From CAYSEW01 sp964430245 (GTDB lineage Bacteria; Bacteroidota; Bacteroidia; Flavobacteriales_D; Parvicellaceae), in the NCBI GenBank assembly GCA_964430245.1, contig CAYSEW010000001.1:62001-126000 (forward strand): DNA of 64,000 bases, read 5' to 3'. The notes under the pieces are model-generated. The model searched no databases. It saw only the letters and a program-made list of their open reading frames with translations, and had not been told where the DNA came from. Numbering within the stretch: the first letter of the stretch is position 1; every line of letters starts with the position of its first letter. The translations under genes were made by a program, and so were the position numbers. Below are positions 33,758-41,124 of this stretch, in pieces.

Positions 33758-34801
33758 ATGAGAATAAAAACACCAAATCAATTTGCATTTTTATTAGCAA
33801 CAGTTGTCGCTATCTTTTTTACCGTGTTTGTCCTTGTCTTGAATTACATGTTAGAGTTTCAGGTTAGCATTGTTTATTATTTAATATCAATAATTGTTTT
33901 ATGGTTATTCTCTTATTTCATTATTTATTATCTATTGGAAAAGTTGATTTCTCAGAAAATTAGGGTGCTATATAGAACAATTCATAATTATAAAATTTCT
34001 AAAGAAGATTTCCCGATAGATATGAGTCAAGATTTACTATCTGCAACAGAAAAAGAAGTAATGAATTGGGCTGAATCTAATAGAGAGGAAATTGCAAAGT
34101 TGAAAGGGCAGGAGGCATTTAGAAAGGAGTTTTTAGGGAATCTTGCTCATGAATTAAGAACGCCTATTTTTAGTATACAGGGTTATATCTTGACTTTATT
34201 AGAAGGTGGGCTTGAGGATGATAAAATAAATAAAGAATTCTTAAAAAGAGCATCAAAAGGTGTAGATAGGATGACAAGAATTGTTGAGGATTTAGATGTT
34301 ATTACAAAATTTGAATCAGAGAGGATAAAGTTAAATATTGAAAAAGCTGATATCATTCAATTGTCAGAAGAAATTATTGAAGGTGTTGAGATATATGCAC
34401 TTGAAAAGAGAGTCAAAGTTGCATTTAATAAAAATTATAATGTGCCTATTGATGTGCTATGTGATCAAGATAAAATTGGTCAGGTATTAACAAATTTAAT
34501 TAATAATGCGATTAATTATTCAAAGGAGGGGGGTAGTATAGAGGTACGTTTTTTTGATATTGAAGATAATGTTTTAATTGAGGTTTCAGACGATGGAATA
34601 GGGATGGATGAAATTCATTTAAATAGGATCTTTGAAAGATTTTACAGAGTTGATAAAAGTAGGGCAAGAAATCAAGGTGGGACAGGGTTAGGATTAGCAA
34701 TTGTTAAGCATATAGTAGAGGCACATGGGCAATCCATCAATGTTAGAAGTACAAAAGGGAAAGGCTCTACATTTTCATTTACCTTGCAAAAAGCCAAGTA
34801 G
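33758..34801 (+). CDS. Sensor histidine kinase, PhoR-like, orphan
   Basis: The 347-residue inner-membrane kinase has two helices at residues about 10-65 with almost no periplasmic loop. A linker follows, then a HisKA domain with the phosphorylated His in HELRTPIFSIQGY near residue 133. The ATPase domain has an N box (NLINNAINYS, near 248), G1 (DDGIGMD) and G2 (GGTGLGLAIVKHI). It looks complete and active. The short sensor part suggests detection within the membrane or by a partner. No response regulator lies beside it, so its target is elsewhere in the genome. Confidence 0.9.
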   Translation: MRIKTPNQFAFLLATVVAIFFTVFVLVLNYMLEFQVSIVYYLISIIVLWLFSYFIIYYLLEKLISQKIRVLYRTIHNYKISKEDFPIDMSQDLLSATEKEVMNWAESNREEIAKLKGQEAFRKEFLGNLAHELRTPIFSIQGYILTLLEGGLEDDKINKEFLKRASKGVDRMTRIVEDLDVITKFESERIKLNIEKADIIQLSEEIIEGVEIYALEKRVKVAFNKNYNVPIDVLCDQDKIGQVLTNLINNAINYSKEGGSIEVRFFDIEDNVLIEVSDDGIGMDEIHLNRIFERFYRVDKSRARNQGGTGLGLAIVKHIVEAHGQSINVRSTKGKGSTFSFTLQKAK

Positions 34802-34891
34802 GAATCCAATGTGAATTATTCTTTTATTGTGAATTTCGTTATATTTATCGTTACTTTATAAAAGTATAATACAATAAGTAAATTAATAATT

Positions 34892-35686
34892 ATGAAGATA
34901 AATAAAATTTTAGGTATAGTGGTTATGGCTGCTTTAGTAGGTGGGTTCTCATCTTGTAAGAAAAAAGGATGTACTGATCCTAATAGTTTAGCATATAATC
35001 CAGAAGCAAAAAAAGATGATGGGTCTTGTACAAGTCCCTCTTCAGTTAAAAAAGCATTGGTTTTTAAAAAGACAGCTACATGGTGTCCATATTGTGGTGA
35101 TTGGGGAGCTTCTTTTTCAACAGATATAACTAATGATTATTCAGATTGTCAAGTGGTTCAATTACACGGTGATAGTGATTTTGAAACTTCAGTTGGTGAT
35201 GCTATTATGGATGCTTTGCCTAGTGCAGGGTGGCCACATTTTTATGTTGGAACTACAGATATTGCTAATAGTTATAGCTTGTTAAGCTCTGCGGTCAATA
35301 CTGAGATAGGTAAATCTGTTGAAGTAGCCATGGCAATGGATCATTCCACTTCTGGAACTTCAATGAATGTAAGAGTTCAATCTCAATGGACTGGAAGCAC
35401 TTCAGGTGAATTCTTTTTGGCTGTTTACATATTAGAAGATGGACAGGTTGCTGAACAAGATATTGCTGGAGCTCCTTCTGACCCTAACTTTGTGCATAAT
35501 TATGTACTAAGAGCAGAAGCATCAAATGCGGCTTTTGGTAAAGCTGTAACAATAAATGGTGATGGTAATCTAGAAGAATTTGATGTTACTTTAGGAGGTT
35601 CTTGGGTAGCTGCTAATTGTTATCCAGTTGCAGTGATGTGGAAAAAGAATGGTTCCGATTATGATTTCATTAATTTTGTAAAGTAA
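34892..35686 (+). CDS. Omp28-like lipoprotein with thioredoxin-like fold
   Basis: This 264-residue lipoprotein has a lipobox at SSCKKKG (cysteine near residue 22). A GCTDPNSLAYNPEAKKDDGSC motif, a short calcium-binding-like segment common on Bacteroidota surface proteins, follows. The rest resembles Omp28-related proteins with a redox centre TATWCPYCGDWG (CxxC near residues 66-69). It may act in extracytoplasmic thiol chemistry or simply be a surface lipoprotein; the role is not established. A clear rho-independent terminator follows the stop. Confidence 0.75.
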   Translation: MKINKILGIVVMAALVGGFSSCKKKGCTDPNSLAYNPEAKKDDGSCTSPSSVKKALVFKKTATWCPYCGDWGASFSTDITNDYSDCQVVQLHGDSDFETSVGDAIMDALPSAGWPHFYVGTTDIANSYSLLSSAVNTEIGKSVEVAMAMDHSTSGTSMNVRVQSQWTGSTSGEFFLAVYILEDGQVAEQDIAGAPSDPNFVHNYVLRAEASNAAFGKAVTINGDGNLEEFDVTLGGSWVAANCYPVAVMWKKNGSDYDFINFVK

Positions 35687-35707
35687 GAAATATTTTATCA
35701 ACTAATT

Positions 35708-35732
35708 AAAGGGAGCTTTGCTCCCTTTTTTT
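35708..35732 (+). terminator. Rho-independent terminator after the Omp28-like gene
   Basis: AAAGGGAGC, a TTT loop and GCTCCCTTT form a perfect 9-bp stem, followed by a T run. It ends the Omp28-like transcript and touches the stop codon of the convergent glycosyltransferase gene. Because the left side has only a short A run, it would be weaker in the other direction. Confidence 0.88.
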
Positions 35733-36777
35733 ATAGGCCAATTTTAGTTAATTCCTTTTCTAATAGGTTTTCATCTTTAAAGGTTTGAATTTTTCCGAAA
35801 TTATTTTTTCCATTTAGATGAAAATCACTTTGATTTACCCATCTTGTCTTTGATTTCAATGAGTGGTATTTTGCTAAATATTCCTGTTCTGTTTGACCTG
35901 GAGTCGGTATAAGAATAACGTTTTTATTTAAGACTGCTAGATCCATTATGTTACTATATCCAGATCTGGCAATTAAAAATTCAGAAGACTTAACGAGATT
36001 AAAGAAATCATCAGTTTTAAGATGATTAAAGTATACTATGTTATTTTCATTGTAATTATAGCCTTCTGGTTTTCCTCCTATAATAGCGCATTTGCAATCT
36101 TGTTTTAAAAACTGTTCAATCACAATTTTTTCTAATAATGTCCTCTGGGGCTCTGGTCCAGATAATATGGCTAAGTATTTGTATTTGTAGGATTTTGAAT
36201 TCGCTTGATCTCTAAATCTAGATAATGGACCTATAAATGAACAATTTTTTGGTTTAGGATTCCCTGATAGGATGCCTGAAAGGTTGTTGTTTCTGTTATG
36301 GTCTGGTATCCAGCAATGGTCAAATTGTTTTATGAAATACGAGTTGATTTTGTAGAAGATAGGCATTAATAATTTAGGACCTTGGATGTGGATCTGATGG
36401 CAAATAAAAATATTGGTGGTTTTGGTAGATCTAAACCCAAATCTATTGTCTGAAATTATATAGTCAATGCCTAATTGAGATGAAAGGGCTTCAGCAACTT
36501 TTTTTTCTTTATTGATAACCTTGAAGAATTTAGGTGACTGCATGATCATTGAAATAGCTTGGCTTTTTCCTTTGCTGTATTTTACGTTGTATCCATCAAT
36601 TAAATGATGATCAATTTCAGGAAAGTGTTCTTTAAAAATAATGCCAGCGTTTTTGTTTCCACAGGATATAACTTGATGTCCACTATTAATTAATTTTTGA
36701 ATTAAAGGAGTGCATCTTGTAATGTGTCCTAGGCCCCAATCAAGAGGAGCGATTAATATTTTTTTTTGGTTTTTCAG
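35731..36777 (-). CDS. MurG-like glycosyltransferase with a CTG start
   Basis: This GT-B protein of about 348 residues resembles the MurG/UDP-glycosyltransferase family of Bacteroidota. The N-terminal segment ILIAPLDWGLGHITRCTP has the glycine-rich acceptor loop, and the C-terminal half has the donor-site helix (SEFLIARSGYSNIMDLAVLN) and IPTPGQTEQEYLAKY. The first in-frame ATG is at 36549, inside the conserved fold (76 codons lost). Upstream the frame stays open to a stop at 36802-36804 and has no ATG, GTG or TTG. The best start is CTG at 36777, giving M-KNQKKILIAPLDWG and overlapping the engB stop as CTGA. Substrates are unknown. Confidence 0.8.
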   Translation of the reverse strand: MKNQKKILIAPLDWGLGHITRCTPLIQKLINSGHQVISCGNKNAGIIFKEHFPEIDHHLIDGYNVKYSKGKSQAISMIMQSPKFFKVINKEKKVAEALSSQLGIDYIISDNRFGFRSTKTTNIFICHQIHIQGPKLLMPIFYKINSYFIKQFDHCWIPDHNRNNNLSGILSGNPKPKNCSFIGPLSRFRDQANSKSYKYKYLAILSGPEPQRTLLEKIVIEQFLKQDCKCAIIGGKPEGYNYNENNIVYFNHLKTDDFFNLVKSSEFLIARSGYSNIMDLAVLNKNVILIPTPGQTEQEYLAKYHSLKSKTRWVNQSDFHLNGKNNFGKIQTFKDENLLEKELTKIGL

Positions 36778-37373
36778 CTTTTGAATAATTGATTTGTAGC
36801 TTCAATAAAATCGATAATATCTTGTTTGCCAATCATTTTTTTTGAGGATGTTTCAAAAACATTGGGGAGGCTTTCCCAGTTTTCTAGCATAATGCTTTTA
36901 TAATCAGTTATGTTTTTCTCAATTTCTTTCTCTTTTAATTTATCCAATTTTGTAAAGCACATTACAAAAGGGATTTGTTTAATTCCGCAATATTCCATGA
37001 ATTCTAGGTCTATTTTTTGAGGAGGAATTCTTGAGTCAATTAATACAAAAACACACATTAAGTTTTTCCTATTCTCTAAATATTTTAAAGTAAAATCGCT
37101 GAATTTTTTTCTGTTTTTTTTTGAAACTTTGGCATATCCATAACCTGGTAGATCTGCAAAATAATATAGGTCGTTTATTGAAAAGTGATTAATTAATTGG
37201 GTCTTTCCTGGTGTTCCAGATGTTTTTGCAAGAGCTCTTCTTTCTGTAAGCATATTTATAAGGGAAGATTTGCCGACATTAGACCTTCCGATAAATGCAT
37301 ATTCAGGCTTAACTGGCTTAGGGCACTTTTTCCAATCAGTGTTGCTTTCTATAAAAGTTGCTTTAATTGACAT
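36774..37373 (-). CDS. engB: GTP-binding protein EngB/YsxC
   Basis: The 199-residue GTPase acts in assembly of the large ribosomal subunit. It has G1 GRSNVGKSSLI near residues 30-40, the switch segment SGTPGKTQLINHF, G3 DLPGYGYAKV near 74-83, and G4 TKLDK near 139. I chose the ATG at 37373 (MSIKATFIES); a TTG two codons upstream is also in frame. Its TGA stop overlaps the CTG start of the glycosyltransferase downstream. Confidence 0.95.
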   Translation of the reverse strand: MSIKATFIESNTDWKKCPKPVKPEYAFIGRSNVGKSSLINMLTERRALAKTSGTPGKTQLINHFSINDLYYFADLPGYGYAKVSKKNRKKFSDFTLKYLENRKNLMCVFVLIDSRIPPQKIDLEFMEYCGIKQIPFVMCFTKLDKLKEKEIEKNITDYKSIMLENWESLPNVFETSSKKMIGKQDIIDFIEATNQLFKS

Positions 37374-37396
37374 ATTCAAATAAATAACAAAGTTAA

Positions 37397-38320
37397 TTAT
37401 TTGATGTAAGAGTTGATGTGTCGATCTTTTTTTGCTTCAAAAATATCATCAATTGTTATTAAGATGCCTGTTTCTTCCACTTCACCAAAGCTAGTATTTA
37501 AAGAGGTGCCGAATGTTTTCATGGTGGATGATAGATTCATATAAGCTCCAACTAAAGGAGGGACATTTTCTCCTAATTCTCTTACTTTTTGCTGTAGAAG
37601 TTTGTAGGCTTCTTGATAGTTGAGGTCATCAATCTCTTTAATAAAGTAGTTGATATCATGATGGTGTTTTAATGGGGATTTTGCAGTAATTATTTTGTTT
37701 TCATCTGCGAAAAAGTAATTCATAAATGCTAAAATATAATCCCTTGCAGATTTATTGTAGTCGAGATACATAGTCACTTTTCCGAAAAAATATTTTATAT
37801 CCGGTTCATCTACGACAATGGATCCTAGTCCATCCCATAAATTGTCAAGAGAAAAAATTCCTTTTCTGCTTCCTTGTGATGGCTGAAAATTAGGTTGAAC
37901 GAAAGACCTTCCAAGCTCAATTGTTTTTGAGAGGAATTCTTTGTTGAATTCATCGGAAAAGTCAAACAATTTACTAGTGGCTAGATTGTCGTATTTGCTG
38001 TTTAATATTTGTTTACATTTTATAAATCGATATCCTCCAATTATTTCTTTAGATTCAGGGGCCCAGACAATTAATTGTTCGTAGTAGGCTTCATCTCTTG
38101 TGTCGAAAATATCGAGATCTATAGATTTCCCTGTGCCGCCACCAGCGTTTCTGAATGTAATTTCCCTGAGTCTGCCTATTTCTTTTGTAACATTTGGACT
38201 ATTGTGAGAGTTGACAATATAGATTTCATTATTTGCATTATTTGTAGCTCTTATGAATCTATCTGAATTCAATTCCTTTTCAATTAATTTCAACGGTATG
38301 GGCTCAATTATTTTATCCAT
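37397..38320 (-). CDS. GNAT-type N-acyltransferase (OlsB/GlsB-like, hemolysin family)
   Basis: The 307-residue protein matches the N-acyltransferase family that includes OlsB and Bacteroides GlsB. These proteins transfer a 3-hydroxy fatty acyl group from ACP to the amino group of ornithine or glycine, the first step of aminolipid synthesis. Typical segments are EIGRLREITFRNAGGGTG near residues 46-63, LGRSFVQPNFQPS near 136-148, and a long C-terminal helical part. The head-group amino acid cannot be told from sequence. It overlaps the O-acyltransferase gene upstream by 8 nt, which supplies the second acylation. Confidence 0.85.
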   Translation of the reverse strand: MDKIIEPIPLKLIEKELNSDRFIRATNNANNEIYIVNSHNSPNVTKEIGRLREITFRNAGGGTGKSIDLDIFDTRDEAYYEQLIVWAPESKEIIGGYRFIKCKQILNSKYDNLATSKLFDFSDEFNKEFLSKTIELGRSFVQPNFQPSQGSRKGIFSLDNLWDGLGSIVVDEPDIKYFFGKVTMYLDYNKSARDYILAFMNYFFADENKIITAKSPLKHHHDINYFIKEIDDLNYQEAYKLLQQKVRELGENVPPLVGAYMNLSSTMKTFGTSLNTSFGEVEETGILITIDDIFEAKKDRHINSYIK

Positions 38321-39188
38321 TTATTTGATCAATTGTAGGTAAAAAGTATTTTTCATTGTTGTTTTTTAATGCATATACGTGGTTTTTCACTTTTTGTGCC
38401 CATTCTTTATGAGAATTAGTTTCATTAAATGTTTCCCAAGAAATAGCTTTTCCGATTTTAAAATGAATAGTATTACCTTTTTGTTTAAACATCTCGTCAG
38501 CTAAAAAAAGCATTTCTATATTGATTTTAATCCCTAGTTTCTTTCTCCATAAAGCTATTCTGTAGAATTTTTTAGAGTTAACACCTTCTGTAAAAACGGG
38601 AATAATGTTTTTTTTATGTTTAATTGATTGGGTAATAAAGCTTTTTTTCCATTCTAGGTCTTTAATTTCTTTTCCTTGTTTTCTAGACACAAGTCCTGCA
38701 GGAAAAAGAATAACACATTTATTTGAAGAATATAATGATTCAATAAAAGTTAAGTTTTCTCTTGAGTTAACACCATGTTTATTTACAGGTACAAATAAGG
38801 GCTCAAAATTCTTAATCTGCATGAGTATGTCATTCACCATTATGTGTATGTCATTTCTAATTTTGCCGATCTCTTGAAGAATAGCAACTCCGTCTAATCC
38901 TCCTAAAGGATGATTTGATACAATGATGACAGTTTCATTTTCGGGAAGATTTTCCAGTCCAATAGAAGTCGTTTTAACGCCCATTTCTTCAAGTCCAGAT
39001 TGTATGAATTTCAATCCTTTTTCTGTCTTAAACTTTTCTAAGATTTTATTGATCTCATCTTGATGAATAATCTTTTTAAGGAATTTAATGACAAACGAAG
39101 GAATGATCTTATAGAGTTTAGGAGACTTTTCCATTAAGGCTCTTTCAACATCAACTGTCTGGGATTTCTCATCATTTTGATTTTCCAC
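38313..39188 (-). CDS. PlsC-type O-acyltransferase (GlsA/OlsA-like)
   Basis: This 291-residue membrane-associated acyltransferase has the family's His/Asp centre as NHPLGGLDG near residues 93-101, with five residues between His and Asp instead of the usual four. The second block FEPLFVPVNKHG lies near 127-138 and the FPAGLVSRKQG substrate-binding block near 159-169. It should esterify the hydroxyl of a lyso-aminolipid made by the overlapping N-acyltransferase. A role as a plain glycerophosphate acyltransferase is possible, but the pairing argues for aminolipid synthesis. Confidence 0.83.
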   Translation of the reverse strand: MENQNDEKSQTVDVERALMEKSPKLYKIIPSFVIKFLKKIIHQDEINKILEKFKTEKGLKFIQSGLEEMGVKTTSIGLENLPENETVIIVSNHPLGGLDGVAILQEIGKIRNDIHIMVNDILMQIKNFEPLFVPVNKHGVNSRENLTFIESLYSSNKCVILFPAGLVSRKQGKEIKDLEWKKSFITQSIKHKKNIIPVFTEGVNSKKFYRIALWRKKLGIKINIEMLFLADEMFKQKGNTIHFKIGKAISWETFNETNSHKEWAQKVKNHVYALKNNNEKYFLPTIDQING

Positions 39189-39442
39189 CTCTATAAATTT
39201 AACCAGTCTAAAGTATGGAAATTTTAAGTAGTTGGTTCTTTATGTTAATAAAAAAATATAATTACCCACTTTTTACCACTATATTTTAAGAGTAGCTTTT
39301 TACCTGTAATAAGTTAAAATATACATGTATTTATGTAACTTGCGTTAAGTAACATCGTTGAAAGTTATTCACAATTCATAAAATGTGGGAAATTGTGGGT
39401 AATTTTTGTTAGCTTTACATCTTAAATAGATAGTGTTCTATT
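39189..39442. other. 254-nt divergent control region before the dcw cluster
   Basis: No gene was found. The region is very AT-rich and includes the MraZ-type repeats near its right end, a single inverted ACCCA (TGGGT on the other strand) at 39264-39268, and a weak -7-like TAGCTTTA at 39410-39417. It must hold the promoters for both the aminolipid pair and the dcw operon. Confidence 0.6.
39386..39400 (+). promoter_or_regulatory. Probable MraZ operator (two TGGGN repeats, 10-nt period)
   Basis: TGGGA at 39386-39390 and TGGGT at 39396-39400 are direct repeats separated by 5 nt. MraZ of E. coli and Mycoplasma binds TGGGN repeats with 5-nt spacers upstream of its own gene. Here they lie 43-57 nt before the mraZ ATG, as expected for autorepression. 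Only two copies are perfect. Confidence 0.65.
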
Positions 39443-39904
39443 ATGACTGGTTTTATTGGAGAATATCATTGTAAAATTGATTCAAAAGGAAGATTACTTC
39501 TTCCTTCTGAGTTAAGAAAGCAATTGTCTCCAGAGAATCAGGAACAATTTGTGATTTCAAGAGGGGTTGATGAATGTTTGTCATTATACACTGTGTCTGA
39601 ATGGGGTATAGTGATGAATAAACTCAGGTCACTTAATAGATTTAAGATTAAGGATAGAAAATTTGCTCGAATGTTTCAAAAAGGTGCTACAAAAGTTCCA
39701 GTAGATTCAAACAGTAGAATTCTTTTACCTAAAAGTTTATTAAGCTGGGCAAGCATTCAGAAGGAAATCGTAATAGTAGCTAATGTCGATCTGTGGGAGG
39801 TATGGGATAAAGCAAAGTATAAGGCTTTAATGAAGGAGAATTGGGATGAATTCGATGATTTAGCTGCTGATGTTATGGGTGGATCTTCTGAAAATGACCA
39901 ATGA
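39443..39904 (+). CDS. mraZ: Transcriptional regulator MraZ
   Basis: The 153-residue protein has two AbrB-like swapped-hairpin halves. The first is FIGEYHCKIDSKGRLLLPSELR at residues 4-25, and the second is KVPVDSNSRILLPKSLLSWA near 84-103. MraZ forms a ring and binds TGGGN repeats upstream of the dcw cluster; such repeats are present just before the gene. It is the first gene of the cluster and overlaps rsmH by 11 nt. Confidence 0.95.
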   Translation: MTGFIGEYHCKIDSKGRLLLPSELRKQLSPENQEQFVISRGVDECLSLYTVSEWGIVMNKLRSLNRFKIKDRKFARMFQKGATKVPVDSNSRILLPKSLLSWASIQKEIVIVANVDLWEVWDKAKYKALMKENWDEFDDLAADVMGGSSENDQ

Positions 39905-40802
39905 TGAATATCACATACCAGTTCTTTTACGTGCTGCTGTTGATGGTCTGGTTCAAAATTCAAATGGAATATATGTAGATGTCACTTATGGAGGGGGAGG
40001 TCACTCAAAAGAGATTTTATCTAGATTGAAAAACGGAAAATTAATTGGGTTCGACCAAGACCTAGATGCTGAGCAAAATAGTATCGAGGATGACAGGTTT
40101 GTATTTGTTGCTCAGAATTTCGGGTTTTTAAAAAACAATCTCAGGATGTTACGTCAAACTCCAGTTGATGGAGTTCTTGCTGATTTAGGGGTTTCTTCAT
40201 ATCAATTCAATACCCCTGAAAGAGGATTTTCATATCGATTTGACGGAAAGTTAGACATGAGAATGAATGCTAATTCAACGATTGATGCTGAGAAAATTAT
40301 TAACCAATATGAAGAAGAAGATTTAGTAAGAATTTTTAAGGATTATGGAGAGTTAAGAGAGAGTAAGAGATTGGCAAGGAGAATTATTGATAGAAGGCAA
40401 ATAAGAAGGATTCAAACAATCAATGACTTACTAGAGATTGTTTCAGGACTAGTGCAAAGAAATAAAACCAATCAATTTTTATCTAAAATTTTTCAAGCTA
40501 TTAGAATTGAAGTAAATGAAGAGATAGAGGTGTTGAAGAAATTACTCGAGCAAGGAATGGAGGTGATTAAGCCAGGAGGAAGATTTGTAATTATTACTTA
40601 TCACTCACTTGAAGATAGATTGGTTAAAAATTTTTTCAGATCGGGAAATTTCAAAGGTGTTTTAGAGAAAGATTTTTATGGAAATGTATTAAAGCCATTT
40701 AATGAGATTAATAGAAAGCCAATTATTCCAGATGAAAATGAATTAAAAAGTAATAATAGAGCACGCAGCGCAAAGCTAAGAATTGCAGAAAGATTAGAAT
40801 AA
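39894..40802 (+). CDS. rsmH: 16S rRNA (cytosine-N4)-methyltransferase RsmH
   Basis: RsmH methylates N4 of C1402 of 16S rRNA using SAM. The 302-residue protein opens with MTNDEYHIPVLLRAAVDGL. It has the SAM loop VDVTYGGGGHSKEIL near residue 27, VLADLGVSSYQ near 95 and GGRFVIITYHSLEDR near 225-239. I chose the ATG at 39894, inside the mraZ end, since it gives the standard N-terminus; another ATG lies eight codons upstream. Position as second dcw gene is normal. Confidence 0.95.
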   Translation: MTNDEYHIPVLLRAAVDGLVQNSNGIYVDVTYGGGGHSKEILSRLKNGKLIGFDQDLDAEQNSIEDDRFVFVAQNFGFLKNNLRMLRQTPVDGVLADLGVSSYQFNTPERGFSYRFDGKLDMRMNANSTIDAEKIINQYEEEDLVRIFKDYGELRESKRLARRIIDRRQIRRIQTINDLLEIVSGLVQRNKTNQFLSKIFQAIRIEVNEEIEVLKKLLEQGMEVIKPGGRFVIITYHSLEDRLVKNFFRSGNFKGVLEKDFYGNVLKPFNEINRKPIIPDENELKSNNRARSAKLRIAERLE

Positions 40803-40812
40803 AATAATATAG

Positions 40813-41124
40813 ATGAATCCAATTAAAGAAGTTGTATCTGGAGAGTTGTTGCAAAAGGGGAGGGTGGTTAAAAACATTCCTTTTCTAATGTATGTAACAT
40901 TTCTAATGGTGCTTTATATAGCATATGGATATTATGTGAATAATAATGTTAGGTGGATCAATAAAGAAGAAAAAATTAAGGAAGATCTCTATTCTGAATT
41001 ACAGTCAGCTCTTGAGTTATATGATCAGGAAAGCCTTCAAAGTAAGGTGGCTGAAAAAACAGCAAGTTGGAATATTTATGAAGCAAAAGATCCACCAATT
41101 TCTATTAAAACAAAAAAACAATAG
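40813..41124 (+). CDS. ftsL: FtsL-like division protein
   Basis: This 103-residue protein has one membrane helix (FLMYVTFLMVLYIAYGYYV, residues about 25-43) preceded by a short cytoplasmic part. A periplasmic helical segment follows (EEKIKEDLYSELQSALELYDQ). Sequence similarity to proteobacterial FtsL is low, as usual. Topology, size and place between rsmH and the division transpeptidase give the assignment. It would link FtsQ to FtsI and FtsW. Its TAG overlaps the GTG start of ftsI. Confidence 0.8.
   Translation: MNPIKEVVSGELLQKGRVVKNIPFLMYVTFLMVLYIAYGYYVNNNVRWINKEEKIKEDLYSELQSALELYDQESLQSKVAEKTASWNIYEAKDPPISIKTKKQ

Noticed and set aside
36541..36549. ATG at 36549 as the start of the MurG-like glycosyltransferase
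   Set aside because: It would delete about 76 residues including the conserved PLDWGLGH loop, which is open in the same frame up to CTG at 36777.
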